Origin: Clostridia bacterium
GTDB lineage: Bacteria; Bacillota; Clostridia; Oscillospirales; CAG-272
Assembly: GCA_900768535.1 (NCBI GenBank)
Contig: CAAGDE010000200.1
Location: 1 to 16,820 of the forward strand
Direction: 5' to 3'
Length of the DNA stretch: 16,820 nt
Positions within the stretch are counted from its first letter, which is position 1; each line of letters starts with the position of its first letter. Of this stretch, positions 1 to 6,250 are shown one piece after another. Below the pieces are notes generated by a model. It did no database searches. It was not told the DNA's origin and saw nothing but the letters and a program-made list of their open reading frames with translations. The position numbers and the translations under genes were made by a program.

Positions 1-29
1 CTTTTCTCCCTCGCCGCTTTCTTATCCCT

Positions 30-58
30 ATTATACCACATCCAGCGCGGTTGTTCAA
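30..58 (-). promoter_or_regulatory. Leftward sigma-A type promoter for a gene beyond the left edge
   Basis: Read on the minus strand, a TTGAAC -35 box (53-58) is followed by a 17-base spacer and a perfect TATAAT -10 box (30-35). No gene follows inside the window, so it probably drives a leftward gene starting just left of base 1. It is not the promoter of the 236-871 gene, which lies on the other side and has its own. Confidence 0.65.
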
Positions 59-75
59 GTATTTAATCAGTGGTT

Positions 76-116
76 CCTTGGGGGGAAGCTGGCGCGTAAG
101 CGACTGATGAGGGGGG
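76..116 (+). repeat. Decayed single copy of the GATGAGGG palindromic repeat
   Basis: The segment runs CCTTGGGGGGAAG, then CTGGCGCGTAAGCG, then ACTGATGAGGGG. It has the same order of blocks as the arm at 10208-10260 (CCTTCCCCC...GGGGAAGG, GTCGCGCCAGCGAC, GGATGAGGG), but the pairing between its blocks is mostly lost. I read it as an eroded member of that repeat family. The rest of the gene-free stretch 117-235 shows nothing I recognise. Confidence 0.5.
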
Positions 117-235
117 ATAAATCTCCTCTTTTGTCATTTGATATATCAACTCCCGTCACCCCCAAACCGCTCTTGTTGATAGGGACTTTTTTACAGCTCC
201 TGGTGGGCATTCCTCAAGCGTAATCCGTCAGCGGA

Positions 236-871
236 TCACTTCTCCCCCGTTCCCTCCGCCGATGCGCCGAGCAGGGCGACGAGCGAATGGACGGACTCCT
301 TGATGGATACGTTGGAGGTGTTGATCATCAGGTCGTAGTTGATGCGTTCGCCCCATTTGTTGCCGGTATAGTATTCGTAATAGCGCGCCCGGTTGCGGTC
401 CACGCGGCGGATCCTTCGGGCAAGCCGGCGGTCATTCAGGGCATCGTCCTCGTGCGATTTCTCGCGGCAGCGCTTCAGCTTGGACGGCATACCTGCGTAG
501 ATAAACAGCCGGAGCGGATGCTTATCGCGCAGGATATAGTCCGCACAGCGACCGACGATGACGCAGTCGGACTTCTCCGCCATGTCCCGGATGGTGTTGG
601 TCTGCTCCGCGTAAACCGAGGTGTACTGCCGCAACAGATAATCCGGTTCGGCGCCGTGCATCGTCTTGCCGATTGTAATGGGATAGTAGATGCCGGGCGC
701 GCCTTCCACAATGTGGTGGATATAGCTTTCCGCCAGCTGGGTGCACTTGGAGATTTCCTCCATAATCTCACGGTCGTAATAGGCAATCCCCAGTTCCTCC
801 GCCAGCCGCTTGCCGAATTCCCGTCCGCCGCTGCCGAACTCCCGTCCGATGGTGATAATCCGATTGCTCAT
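236..871 (-). CDS. Cytidylate kinase-like family protein
   Basis: This 211-residue protein looks like a P-loop nucleotide kinase of the cytidylate-kinase-like family. The N-terminus has the glycine-rich nucleotide loop (ITIGREFGSGGREFG, residues 6-20), where true Cmk has a comparable loop. A central strand VIVGRCADYIL (about 104-114) matches the family's second conserved block, and an Arg-rich stretch (RRLARRIRRVDRNRARYY, about 148-165) fits the lid that clamps phosphates. The family is cytosolic; its substrate is not settled, so CMP is only a guess. The ATG at 871 has an AAAGGAG site five bases upstream (877-883) and a strong promoter at 922-950. A six-base-pair hairpin (884-899) sits directly against that ribosome site. 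It is transcribed alone and divergently from the DUF1294 gene. Family assignment is firm, function is not. Confidence 0.85.
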   Translation of the reverse strand: MSNRIITIGREFGSGGREFGKRLAEELGIAYYDREIMEEISKCTQLAESYIHHIVEGAPGIYYPITIGKTMHGAEPDYLLRQYTSVYAEQTNTIRDMAEKSDCVIVGRCADYILRDKHPLRLFIYAGMPSKLKRCREKSHEDDALNDRRLARRIRRVDRNRARYYEYYTGNKWGERINYDLMINTSNVSIKESVHSLVALLGASAEGTGEK

Positions 872-883
872 GTTCTCTCCTTT

Positions 884-899
884 CAGCCCCGGTGGGCTG
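884..899 (-). promoter_or_regulatory. Leader hairpin abutting the ribosome binding site
   Basis: On the minus strand CAGCCC, loop ACCG, GGGCTG form a 6-bp GC-rich hairpin. Its last base touches the AAAGGAG site of the cytidylate-kinase-like gene (877-883). Position suggests an influence on translation start or mRNA stability. This is inference; it could be incidental in GC-rich DNA. Confidence 0.4.
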
Positions 900-921
900 T
901 TCTCACAATTTATCTGCTTAT

Positions 922-950
922 ATTATATCACTTTTTTGCGGATTTGTCAA
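922..950 (-). promoter_or_regulatory. Promoter of the cytidylate-kinase-like gene
   Basis: On the minus strand: TTGACA (945-950), 17-base spacer, TATAAT (922-927). Both boxes are perfect consensus. The start codon lies about 50 bases downstream. Its -35 box is only 10 bases from the -35 box of the opposite promoter at 961. Confidence 0.88.
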
Positions 951-960
951 TAGCCGCGCC

Positions 961-989
961 TTGACAGGAGCGCATTTTTATGGTATACT
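961..989 (+). promoter_or_regulatory. Promoter of the DUF1294 - yqeG unit
   Basis: TTGACA (961-966), 17-base spacer, TATACT (984-989), followed 30 bases later by the DUF1294 start codon. It lies back to back with the leftward promoter at 922-950, so the two RNA polymerases bind almost side by side. Confidence 0.87.
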
Positions 990-1018
990 GGTAGCATCAA
1001 AACAGAGAGGATGAAACA

Positions 1019-1300
1019 ATGAAGCCTTCTTTGATCCTTTTGTCCGCGTTTGCGGCGATCAGTATTGTGACTTTTTTTCTCTACGGAGCAGACAAGCGGA
1101 AAGCGAAACGCCGCGCATGGCGGACCCCGGAGTCGGTCCTGCTGGGATTCGCGTTCTTCGGCGGTGCGGCGGGGGCGATCCTCGGCATGGCGGTCTTCCG
1201 GCATAAAACCAGGCATTGGTACTTCCGCGCCGTTGCCGCACTCGGCATCCTCTGGCAGGTCGCACTCCCGCTTTACCTGCATTTTTGGATGGGGCTGTGA
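1019..1300 (+). CDS. DUF1294 domain small membrane protein
   Basis: A 93-residue protein that fits DUF1294 over its whole length. Hydrophobic stretches at about residues 4-22, 42-58 and 72-90 would cross the membrane. Between the first two lies the family's typical basic segment, YGADKRKAKRRAWRTPE (about 23-39), and later FRHKTRHWYF (about 60-69), a conserved hydrophilic block. The biochemical role of the family is unknown. The ATG at 1019 has a GAGAGG ribosome site eight bases upstream; an ATG at 1011 reads into a stop after three codons and is excluded. It is the first gene after the promoter at 961 and is followed 61 bases later by yqeG, probably on the same transcript. Confidence 0.85.
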   Translation: MKPSLILLSAFAAISIVTFFLYGADKRKAKRRAWRTPESVLLGFAFFGGAAGAILGMAVFRHKTRHWYFRAVAALGILWQVALPLYLHFWMGL

Positions 1301-1361
1301 CCGCACGGACCAAAACGATCCGATCGTATTCCATTGATTGAAGTCTCTGCCGGAGGAACAC

Positions 1362-1889
1362 ATGAAACTGACACCGACCTATATGTTCGCAACCTACCGG
1401 GAGGTCACGCCGGAATTTCTGCAGCAAGCGGGAATCCGTTACCTGCTGGCGGATATCGACAACACGCTGGCGCCTTATGAACAGCCGGAGCCGGATGACG
1501 CTCTGCGCGCCTGGCTCGCGGCACTGGATGCTGCCGGAATCCGGCTCGCGCTGGTCTCCAACAACCACGCGGAACGGGTGGAGCGCTTCAATGCAACCCT
1601 GGGGCTCCCCGCCTACGCCAAAAGCGGTAAGCCCGGAAAGAAAACCCTGCTCCGCGCCATGAAAGCACTGGGCGCAGGACGGGACAATACCGCAGTCCTG
1701 GGCGACCAGCTCCTCACCGACTCGTTTGCCGGTCAGCGCCTGGGGCTCCCCGCCATCATCGTCCCCCCCATCCGGGATAAACGCAACCTCTTCTTCCGCT
1801 TCAAACGCCTGCTGGAACGACCCTTCATCCGAAAATACGCCTCCCGCCACTCCCCCCAGCCGTTCATGAAATTCTGGAAGGTGCGGTAG
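1362..1889 (+). CDS. yqeG: YqeG-family HAD IIIA phosphatase
   Basis: This 175-residue protein belongs to the HAD superfamily, subfamily IIIA (YqeG). Motif I is DIDNT (residues 31-35), with Asp31 the expected nucleophile and Asp33 the acid/base. Motif II is the Ser of LVSNN (64-68). Motif III is Lys90 in SGKPGKK, and motif IV is GDQLLTD (114-120), which helps bind Mg2+. The length is normal for the family. In Firmicutes yqeG often lies beside the GTPase gene yqeH; that is not so here. The in vivo substrate is not established. I chose ATG 1362 because GGAGGAA lies a few bases upstream; a TTG at 1338 is in frame but has no such site. The stop codon TAG shares its last G with the first base of the large inverted repeat that follows. 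Confidence 0.9.
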   Translation: MKLTPTYMFATYREVTPEFLQQAGIRYLLADIDNTLAPYEQPEPDDALRAWLAALDAAGIRLALVSNNHAERVERFNATLGLPAYAKSGKPGKKTLLRAMKALGAGRDNTAVLGDQLLTDSFAGQRLGLPAIIVPPIRDKRNLFFRFKRLLERPFIRKYASRHSPQPFMKFWKVR

Positions 1890-2123
1890 GGGGAAGACCT
1901 TGGGGCTCTGCCCCAAACCCCGCCTAAACCTTTCTTAGAAGAAAGGTTTAGGAATCCAAAGAATTTCACTGAGAAGGGCATACCCCCGACTGAAGTACCG
2001 GAAAGATTTCACGGTACGTTGGTCGGGGGTATGCCCTTCTCAGTGAAATTCTTTGGATTCCTAAATCTTTCTTCTAAGAAAGGTTTAGGCGGGGTTTGGG
2101 GCAGCGCCCCAAGGTCTTCCCCC
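1889..2123. repeat. 235-bp composite inverted repeat (palindromic element, copy 1)
   Basis: The left arm 1889-1990 and right arm 2022-2123 are each 102 bases and are reverse complements with only two mismatches. The arms continue with an imperfect inner stem (GTACCG at 1995-2000, CGGTAC at 2012-2017) around an 11-base loop. Each arm also contains two hairpins of its own: TTGGGGC/GCCCCAA (1900-1916) and CCTAAACCTTTC/GAAAGGTTTAGG (1923-1952). There is no open reading frame of note and no transposase. The same architecture recurs at 14041-14114 (half) and 16673-16820 (cut by the window end). It begins on the last base of the yqeG stop codon and may act as its terminator. A non-autonomous mobile element or a REP-like repeat are the main options. 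Confidence 0.9.
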
Positions 2124-2186
2124 GCAAAGCACCTGTTATATGTTAATGGGGGGGAGAAAAAAACTGTTTGATTGAGCATTTTTCTC

Positions 2187-2215
2187 TTGACAAACGGTGC
2201 AATTTGTGTTATACT
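2187..2215 (+). promoter_or_regulatory. Promoter of the AbrB-type regulator
   Basis: TTGACA (2187-2192), 17-base spacer, TATACT (2210-2215), with the start codon 31 bases downstream. The -10 box lies inside the left half of the palindrome at 2208-2232. The transporter gene at 2543 has no clear promoter of its own, so it is likely served from here. Confidence 0.88.
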
Positions 2216-2232
2216 TTTCCTACAAGTATAAC
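2208..2232 (+). promoter_or_regulatory. Palindromic candidate operator over the -10 box
   Basis: GTTATACTT (2208-2216), 7-base spacer, AAGTATAAC (2224-2232): a perfect 9-bp inverted repeat. It covers the -10 box and the expected transcription start of the AbrB-type gene. Many such small regulators bind and repress their own promoters, so self-regulation is the obvious hypothesis. As RNA, the right half could also pair and precede the ribosome site. Confidence 0.6.
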
Positions 2233-2246
2233 GAAAGGAGATCGGC

Positions 2247-2483
2247 ATGGCAAAGGGAAAGCAGATACTGGGGCTTCCGCGCGGGAAGCATCTGTTCGGG
2301 ACCGCGAAGGTCGGCGAAAAGGGGCAGATTGTGATTCCGAAGGAGGCACGGGAGCTGTTCGGCATCAAGCCCGGGGATACACTCCTGATTCTCGGTGACG
2401 AACGGGTCGGCATCATTGCCACCGCGCCGGAGGTGATGAACGATACCGCATATCGGGTGCTTCACAGAATCGAGGACGGATAA
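2247..2483 (+). CDS. AbrB/MazE/SpoVT-type DNA-binding protein
   Basis: A 78-residue protein with a swapped-hairpin AbrB DNA-binding domain at about residues 18-60. The signature is GEKGQIVIPKEARELFGIKPGD (23-44), shared with AbrB, SpoVT and MazE-type proteins. These act as dimers or tetramers on DNA. There is an added N-terminal segment of about 17 residues (KGKQILGLPRGKHLFG) and a short C-terminal tail. ATG 2247 follows AAAGGAG at 2234-2240. The promoter is overlapped by a palindrome (2208-2232), which suggests autoregulation. A MazE-type antitoxin is unlikely because no toxin gene follows; the next gene is a PnuC-type transporter 59 bases downstream, probably on the same transcript. Domain call is firm; targets are unknown. 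Confidence 0.88.
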   Translation: MAKGKQILGLPRGKHLFGTAKVGEKGQIVIPKEARELFGIKPGDTLLILGDERVGIIATAPEVMNDTAYRVLHRIEDG

Positions 2484-2542
2484 CGGGGCGTGTCCCGATA
2501 TCAACAACCGCAAAAAAACAATTTGAAAGGATTTGATCTGTG

Positions 2543-3895
2543 ATGCAACGTTGGATTTTTATTTGTGCCGGGCTGGTCGCACTGGCGGCGGTCTCAAAGG
2601 CGGCACTGAAGAAAAAGAGAGTGGAGCGCGGGGAGGAGCCGAAAAAAGCGGAGGAGCCGGCGCTCGCCCAAAAGCCCGCAAACCGCGCCCTGCGGACACT
2701 GGGAATTCTGCTGGCGGTTCTGCTGTTCTGCTCCTCGCTGGGGCTGGGCGGCTACGCGCTGACCCGTATTTGGGCGGATGCGGGGGAGATCTCCGGTCCC
2801 ATTTCCGCGACCTTTGTCCGTGCGACCACGGCGGAGGAAGAGGACTATGACGAGGACAACACCGTTTGCCGCGTGGAATACAAATGCGGAACATCGGACG
2901 CGGTTCTGGCAATCGAATACACCTATGCGGAATGGGAAGCGCTGCCGGAAGGGCATACGGTGGAGGGATATATCTACCGCTCCGAAAAGATGGATGCCGC
3001 CGTAGCGTTCCGGGAAATGACGGATGCCGCGACCGTTGCCGGGGGACTGCGCGAGGTGATGACCGACCGCGAGGCACTGCACCTGAACATCGCGCTGGCG
3101 CTGATGCTGGTTGCCATCGGCTCCGTCATCATGACCTGCGGCTGGCGCTTCTACTCGGCGTATGAAAAGACCTGGTTTTTGGCGATCCTCGTGCTTGCGG
3201 CGATCTTCGGGATCATCTTCCCGGAGGAGGACTGCAACGGCATCAGCGGCATTGTCATCATGGCGCTTTACCTTGCCGATACCCTGCTGAATATTTGGTG
3301 TGAACTGCTCATTTCCAAGCAGAGCAAGTGGAACTTCATCGTTTCGGTGTTTGTCGAGATTGCGGAAATCGGCATCTGCATTCTGCTCCGCTACCGGTTT
3401 GCAACCATGGCGACCACGCTGTTCTTCTGGCTTCCGATCGATATCATCAGCTTTGTCAACTGGCACCGGCATCCCGACCGTCGCGAGGAGGAGCTGACGG
3501 TGGTGCGCACGCTGCGCGGCTGGCAGGAGGCACTGGTGCTGATCGGCATTGCGGTGTGGACCTTCGGACTGGGATATCTTCTGACCCGCATCAATGTGGG
3601 AACCGACCTGTTCGGCGGCAACGAAACGCTTGCAACGCTGGTGATCTACCTGGATGCCTGCGCATCTGCGGTCGGCGTGGCGAACGGTCTGTTCATTCTG
3701 TTCCGGTTCCGGGAGCAGTGGGTGGCGTGGATCACCTGCGCCATTCTGGAGGCGGTTATCAATGTTCTCTCCGGGCAGTACGTCCTGCTGGTGCTCAAAG
3801 CCGGCTACCTGACCAACTCGGTCTACGGCTACATCAAGTGGACAAAGTATATCAAAACGCACCGGGACGCAAAACCCGTACCGGTAAACGCATAA
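2543..3895 (+). CDS. pnuC: PnuC-type nicotinamide riboside transporter with long N-terminal extension
   Basis: A 450-residue membrane protein. The C-terminal half (from about 210) matches PnuC, the facilitator for nicotinamide riboside and related NAD precursors, with several hydrophobic spans and the late family blocks REQWVAW (390-396) and NSVYGYIKW (425-433). PnuC proteins are usually a little over 200 residues; here about 200 extra residues precede it. That part has a hydrophobic span at about 3-20, a charged Lys/Glu linker (23-45), a span at 53-72, a predicted external domain (80-178) and a span at 181-199. The external part resembles DUF3592-like modules (a VEYKCG strand, then EALPEGHTVEGYIY), tentatively. 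The start is ATG 2543 or the preceding GTG 2540; AAAGGA lies at 2526-2531. A strong terminator follows. The transported substrate is inferred, not proven. Confidence 0.8.
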   Translation: MQRWIFICAGLVALAAVSKAALKKKRVERGEEPKKAEEPALAQKPANRALRTLGILLAVLLFCSSLGLGGYALTRIWADAGEISGPISATFVRATTAEEEDYDEDNTVCRVEYKCGTSDAVLAIEYTYAEWEALPEGHTVEGYIYRSEKMDAAVAFREMTDAATVAGGLREVMTDREALHLNIALALMLVAIGSVIMTCGWRFYSAYEKTWFLAILVLAAIFGIIFPEEDCNGISGIVIMALYLADTLLNIWCELLISKQSKWNFIVSVFVEIAEIGICILLRYRFATMATTLFFWLPIDIISFVNWHRHPDRREEELTVVRTLRGWQEALVLIGIAVWTFGLGYLLTRINVGTDLFGGNETLATLVIYLDACASAVGVANGLFILFRFREQWVAWITCAILEAVINVLSGQYVLLVLKAGYLTNSVYGYIKWTKYIKTHRDAKPVPVNA

Positions 3896-3900
3896 AGCTT

Positions 3901-3935
3901 GCGCCGTGCAGATGACGACTCTGCACGGCGCTTTT
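3901..3935 (+). terminator. Rho-independent terminator after the PnuC-type gene
   Basis: GCGCCGTGCAGA (3901-3912), 7-base loop, TCTGCACGGCGC (3920-3931), then TTTT. The 12-bp stem is perfect and starts five bases after the stop codon. Confidence 0.9.
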
Positions 3936-3989
3936 CAGATGCCCCGGCAGTGAAAGCCGGCGGGGTGTTTATAAGCAATACGAGATTTT

Positions 3990-4904
3990 TTATTGCTTCT
4001 CAGACTTCGGCAGGAACCGGAACAGTGCGGGGAGGGCTCCGGCGGGGACTGCCACCATCAGAAAATAGCGCACGCAAACCCCGGCGCGCAGACCGAGCAG
4101 GCTGTTGAGCGGTGCCTTCAGCGCGGCACGCAGACCGAGCATCAGCCCAAGCCCCGCGGCAACCTTGAGCACCTGCCCCCACCAGACCGCATCGGTGTCG
4201 TAACGGGTCAGGCAGCGATCCGCCGCGTAAACCACGCAAAGTCCCAGCATCATGCCGAGAATCTGCCAGGCAACCTTGACCGCATCGGTATAGTTGACCG
4301 CGTCAACGTCCGCCGGGAAGGGGTACAGCTCCACGAACAGCAGGTTCGACAGCGCCAGGAGGACCGCCGCCGCGAGGAGGATCCACAGCCCCGCGCGTGT
4401 CCGTTCCGCGCCTGCCGCGGCAAGCCGGATTCCGAATACCACGCAAACGCCGAGCGCAAAGGAGACACCGACATCCAGCGGTGTATGGACGCCGAGGTAC
4501 ATCCGGCTGAACGCGATGAGAACGCAGACCGCCCAGCCGGCAATGCGCGCCCATCGCCGCTTTGCCGAGTGCGCCAGTCCGCCGTACAGCGTGACCGCCG
4601 TCTGGGTATGACCGCTGGGGAAGGAGTAGCCGGTCGCACCCGCGCGTGCGTTCTCCACGATGGTGAAGCCCGGATCCCTGACCCACGGGCGGGGAATGCG
4701 GAAGGACATTTTGAGAATCTGCACCCCGATCAGCCCGAAACATCCGCAGAAGAGGAGGTAATACCCCCGCTTTTTGTCAACGCACCACAGAACGGTCAGC
4801 GCAACGACGATGAACACCACCTCGCCGCCCGCGTGCGTGACCGCACCGAATACCGCGTCCAGAAACGGAACGCGCCAACCTTCAATCCATCGCAGAAATT
4901 CCAT
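3990..4904 (-). CDS. PAP2-family membrane phosphatase
   Basis: This 304-residue protein has the three PAP2 signature motifs in order: K65-x6-R72-P73 (KMSFRIPRP), PSGH (96-99) and SR-x5-H-x3-D (S133, R134, H140, D144). His140 is the expected nucleophile and His99 the acid. About six or more hydrophobic spans place it in the cytoplasmic membrane, where family members dephosphorylate lipid phosphates such as phosphatidate, undecaprenyl pyrophosphate or phosphatidylglycerophosphate. The extra C-terminal part, about 130 residues after the third motif, carries further hydrophobic spans not needed for the catalytic core. ATG 4904 has a GAGGT site a few bases upstream. I found no clear promoter of its own; the terminator of rpsR lies just upstream on the same strand, so some expression may come from read-through. 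The substrate cannot be read from sequence. Confidence 0.9.
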   Translation of the reverse strand: MEFLRWIEGWRVPFLDAVFGAVTHAGGEVVFIVVALTVLWCVDKKRGYYLLFCGCFGLIGVQILKMSFRIPRPWVRDPGFTIVENARAGATGYSFPSGHTQTAVTLYGGLAHSAKRRWARIAGWAVCVLIAFSRMYLGVHTPLDVGVSFALGVCVVFGIRLAAAGAERTRAGLWILLAAAVLLALSNLLFVELYPFPADVDAVNYTDAVKVAWQILGMMLGLCVVYAADRCLTRYDTDAVWWGQVLKVAAGLGLMLGLRAALKAPLNSLLGLRAGVCVRYFLMVAVPAGALPALFRFLPKSEKQ

Positions 4905-4965
4905 TTTGATACCTCGTTTTCGGATGTTGTGTCAGGGAACAGCCCGGAGCCTGCTCCGCACGGTC

Positions 4966-5002
4966 AAAAAAGAGATGCCGCCGCGAGGGTGACATCTCTT
5001 TT
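4966..5002 (-). terminator. Terminator of the rpsF-ssb-rpsR operon
   Basis: On the minus strand AAAAGAGATG, a loop of about 16 bases, and CATCTCTTTT form a 10-bp stem ending in a run of T. It begins 11 bases after the rpsR stop codon. Confidence 0.85.
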
Positions 5003-5013
5003 CTCTCTGCAGA

Positions 5014-5274
5014 TCAGTCGGTCACGAAGGGGAGCAGAGCCATGTTGCGCGCGCGCTTGATGGCGGTGTTCAGCTCTCTCTGGTGCTTTGCGCAGGTGCC
5101 GGAAATTCTGCGGGGGAGGATCTTGCCTCTCTCGCTGATGAACTTTCTCAGCTTGCCGCTGTCCTTGTAATCAATGAAATCAACCTTGTCCGCGCAGAAA
5201 ATGCAGACCTTTTTTCTTCTGCGGTTCATCGGGCGAGCCGGGCGAACCGCGGGTGTTGCTTCTGTTCTATCCAT
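5014..5274 (-). CDS. rpsR: 30S ribosomal protein S18
   Basis: An 86-residue S18 protein. It binds S6 on the platform of the small ribosomal subunit. The family core is present: RRKKVCIFCADKVDFIDYKD (about residues 19-38), then LRKFISERGKILPRRISG, then CAKHQRELNTAIKRARNMALLPF. I chose ATG 5274, which has a strong GAGGAGG site nine bases upstream (5284-5290); a TTG start six codons earlier would overlap that site. The Cys pair CIFC could bind zinc in a subset of S18 proteins, but the full set of ligands is not evident (CxxC plus one later Cys). It is the last gene of the leftward rpsF-ssb-rpsR operon and is followed by a terminator. Confidence 0.97.
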   Translation of the reverse strand: MDRTEATPAVRPARPMNRRRKKVCIFCADKVDFIDYKDSGKLRKFISERGKILPRRISGTCAKHQRELNTAIKRARNMALLPFVTD

Positions 5275-5306
5275 CTTATGAATCCTCCTCAATCGGATCC
5301 TGCCCG

Positions 5307-5771
5307 TCAGAAGGGCAGATCTTCGTCTGTTTTCAGTTCTTCGAACTTGGGCGTTGCGCTCGGAGCCGAGGCAAACGCCGGGGGTGCGGCATAGCCGGCG
5401 TCAGGCATATACTGTCCGCCCGCCTCCGCTTTGGTATCGACAAACATCGCATCGTCCACCACAACCTCGGTTGCGGTGCGGTTCTGTCCCTGCTGATCCT
5501 GATAGGTTCTGGTCTGAATCGATCCGGTCACGCAGATGGACGATCCTTTGTGGAAGTACCGTGCGATAAACTCCGCTGTCTGTCTCCATGCAACCAGGTT
5601 GATGAAATCCGCCTGCTGCTGTTGGGTGCCGTCCGCCGACTTGGACAGGTAGCGGCGGTTGATTGCCACCCGGAAGGTGACGACTGCAATTCCGCTTGCG
5701 GTCTGCTTCAGCTCCGGATCGGCAACCAGCTTTCCGGCAAGAACGACTTTGTTCAGGTTCAGGTTTGCCAT
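5307..5771 (-). CDS. ssb: Single-stranded DNA-binding protein
   Basis: A 154-residue SSB. The OB fold spans about residues 1-107, with the family's LNKVVLAGKLVADPEL start, FRVAINRRY strand and INLVAWRQTAEF segment. A flexible linker rich in Ala, Pro and Gly (about 115-142) leads to the acidic tip DEDLPF (149-154), the tail that docks replication and repair enzymes. Length is typical for Firmicutes. ATG 5771 follows AAAGGAG. It lies between rpsF and rpsR, the conserved order in Firmicutes, and is co-transcribed with them from the promoter at 6337-6365. The protein coats exposed single strands during replication and recombination. Confidence 0.97.
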   Translation of the reverse strand: MANLNLNKVVLAGKLVADPELKQTASGIAVVTFRVAINRRYLSKSADGTQQQQADFINLVAWRQTAEFIARYFHKGSSICVTGSIQTRTYQDQQGQNRTATEVVVDDAMFVDTKAEAGGQYMPDAGYAAPPAFASAPSATPKFEELKTDEDLPF

Positions 5772-5800
5772 ATGGGTTCTCCTTTACCGTACCGTGCGGA

Positions 5801-6250
5801 TCATTCCGCGTCGGTGTTTTCGGGCTGCTCTGCCGCAGCCGCTGCTTCAGCCGCCGCTTCGGCTGCTGCCGCTTCGGCCGCTGCCGCCGCAGCTGCACGA
5901 GCCGCTTCCTCTGCTGCTTTTCTTGCCGCAAGAACGGCTGCGCGCTCGCTTGCGTCATACTCCAGCTTGACGGTCATTGCGCGGATCACGGTTTCGTCGA
6001 TGTTCATCAGACGCTCCAGCTCGGTCGGGAAATCTCCGACGCACTTGAAGGTGACGACCGTGTAGTAGCCTTCGTTCATATCCTGAATCGGATATGCCAT
6101 CCGGCGCTTGCCCCAATCGTCGACCGAAACGACCTCTGCGTTCGATGCGATGAGGTTTTTGAACTTGTTCACCGTAGCCGCGGTTGCTTCTTCACCGTTT
6201 GCAAGGCTGACGACGAACATGGTTTCATAAGAGTTGAGCTTTGTTTCCAT
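5801..6250 (-). CDS. rpsF: 30S ribosomal protein S6 with alanine-rich C-terminal tail
   Basis: A 149-residue S6 protein, first gene of the operon. Residues 5-97 match the S6 core: SYETMFVV start, WGKRRMAYPIQDMNEGYY (46-63), and MNIDETVIRAMTVKLE (82-97). S6 binds 16S rRNA together with S18. Typical S6 is roughly 95-100 residues; this one continues with about 50 residues made nearly only of Ala, Glu, Arg and Lys, long stretches of plain Ala and Glu (about 117-141), ending in EQPENTDAE. The tail is predicted to be a charged helix or disordered arm outside the core. C-terminal extensions on S6 occur in other bacteria, but this one is long and of very simple composition. ATG 6250 has GGGAGG seven bases upstream. 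Confidence 0.96.
   Translation of the reverse strand: METKLNSYETMFVVSLANGEEATAATVNKFKNLIASNAEVVSVDDWGKRRMAYPIQDMNEGYYTVVTFKCVGDFPTELERLMNIDETVIRAMTVKLEYDASERAAVLAARKAAEEAARAAAAAAAEAAAAEAAAEAAAAAEQPENTDAE

Noticed and set aside
1889..2123. Ordinary insertion sequence or CRISPR array
   Set aside because: There is no transposase, and the repeats are inverted arms with a short loop, not spaced direct repeats.
2247..2483. AbrB-type gene as a MazE-like antitoxin
   Set aside because: No MazF-, VapC- or PIN-type toxin follows. The next gene is a membrane transporter.
2484..2539. NAD-related riboswitch before the PnuC-type gene
   Set aside because: The gap is only 59 bases, with no stable hairpin pair or aptamer-like structure visible.
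2594..3862. Leftward open frame of 422 codons opposite the PnuC-type gene
   Set aside because: The composition is rich in Arg, Gln and His, as expected for an antisense shadow, and it lacks a ribosome site. The plus-strand gene has membrane spans and PnuC blocks.
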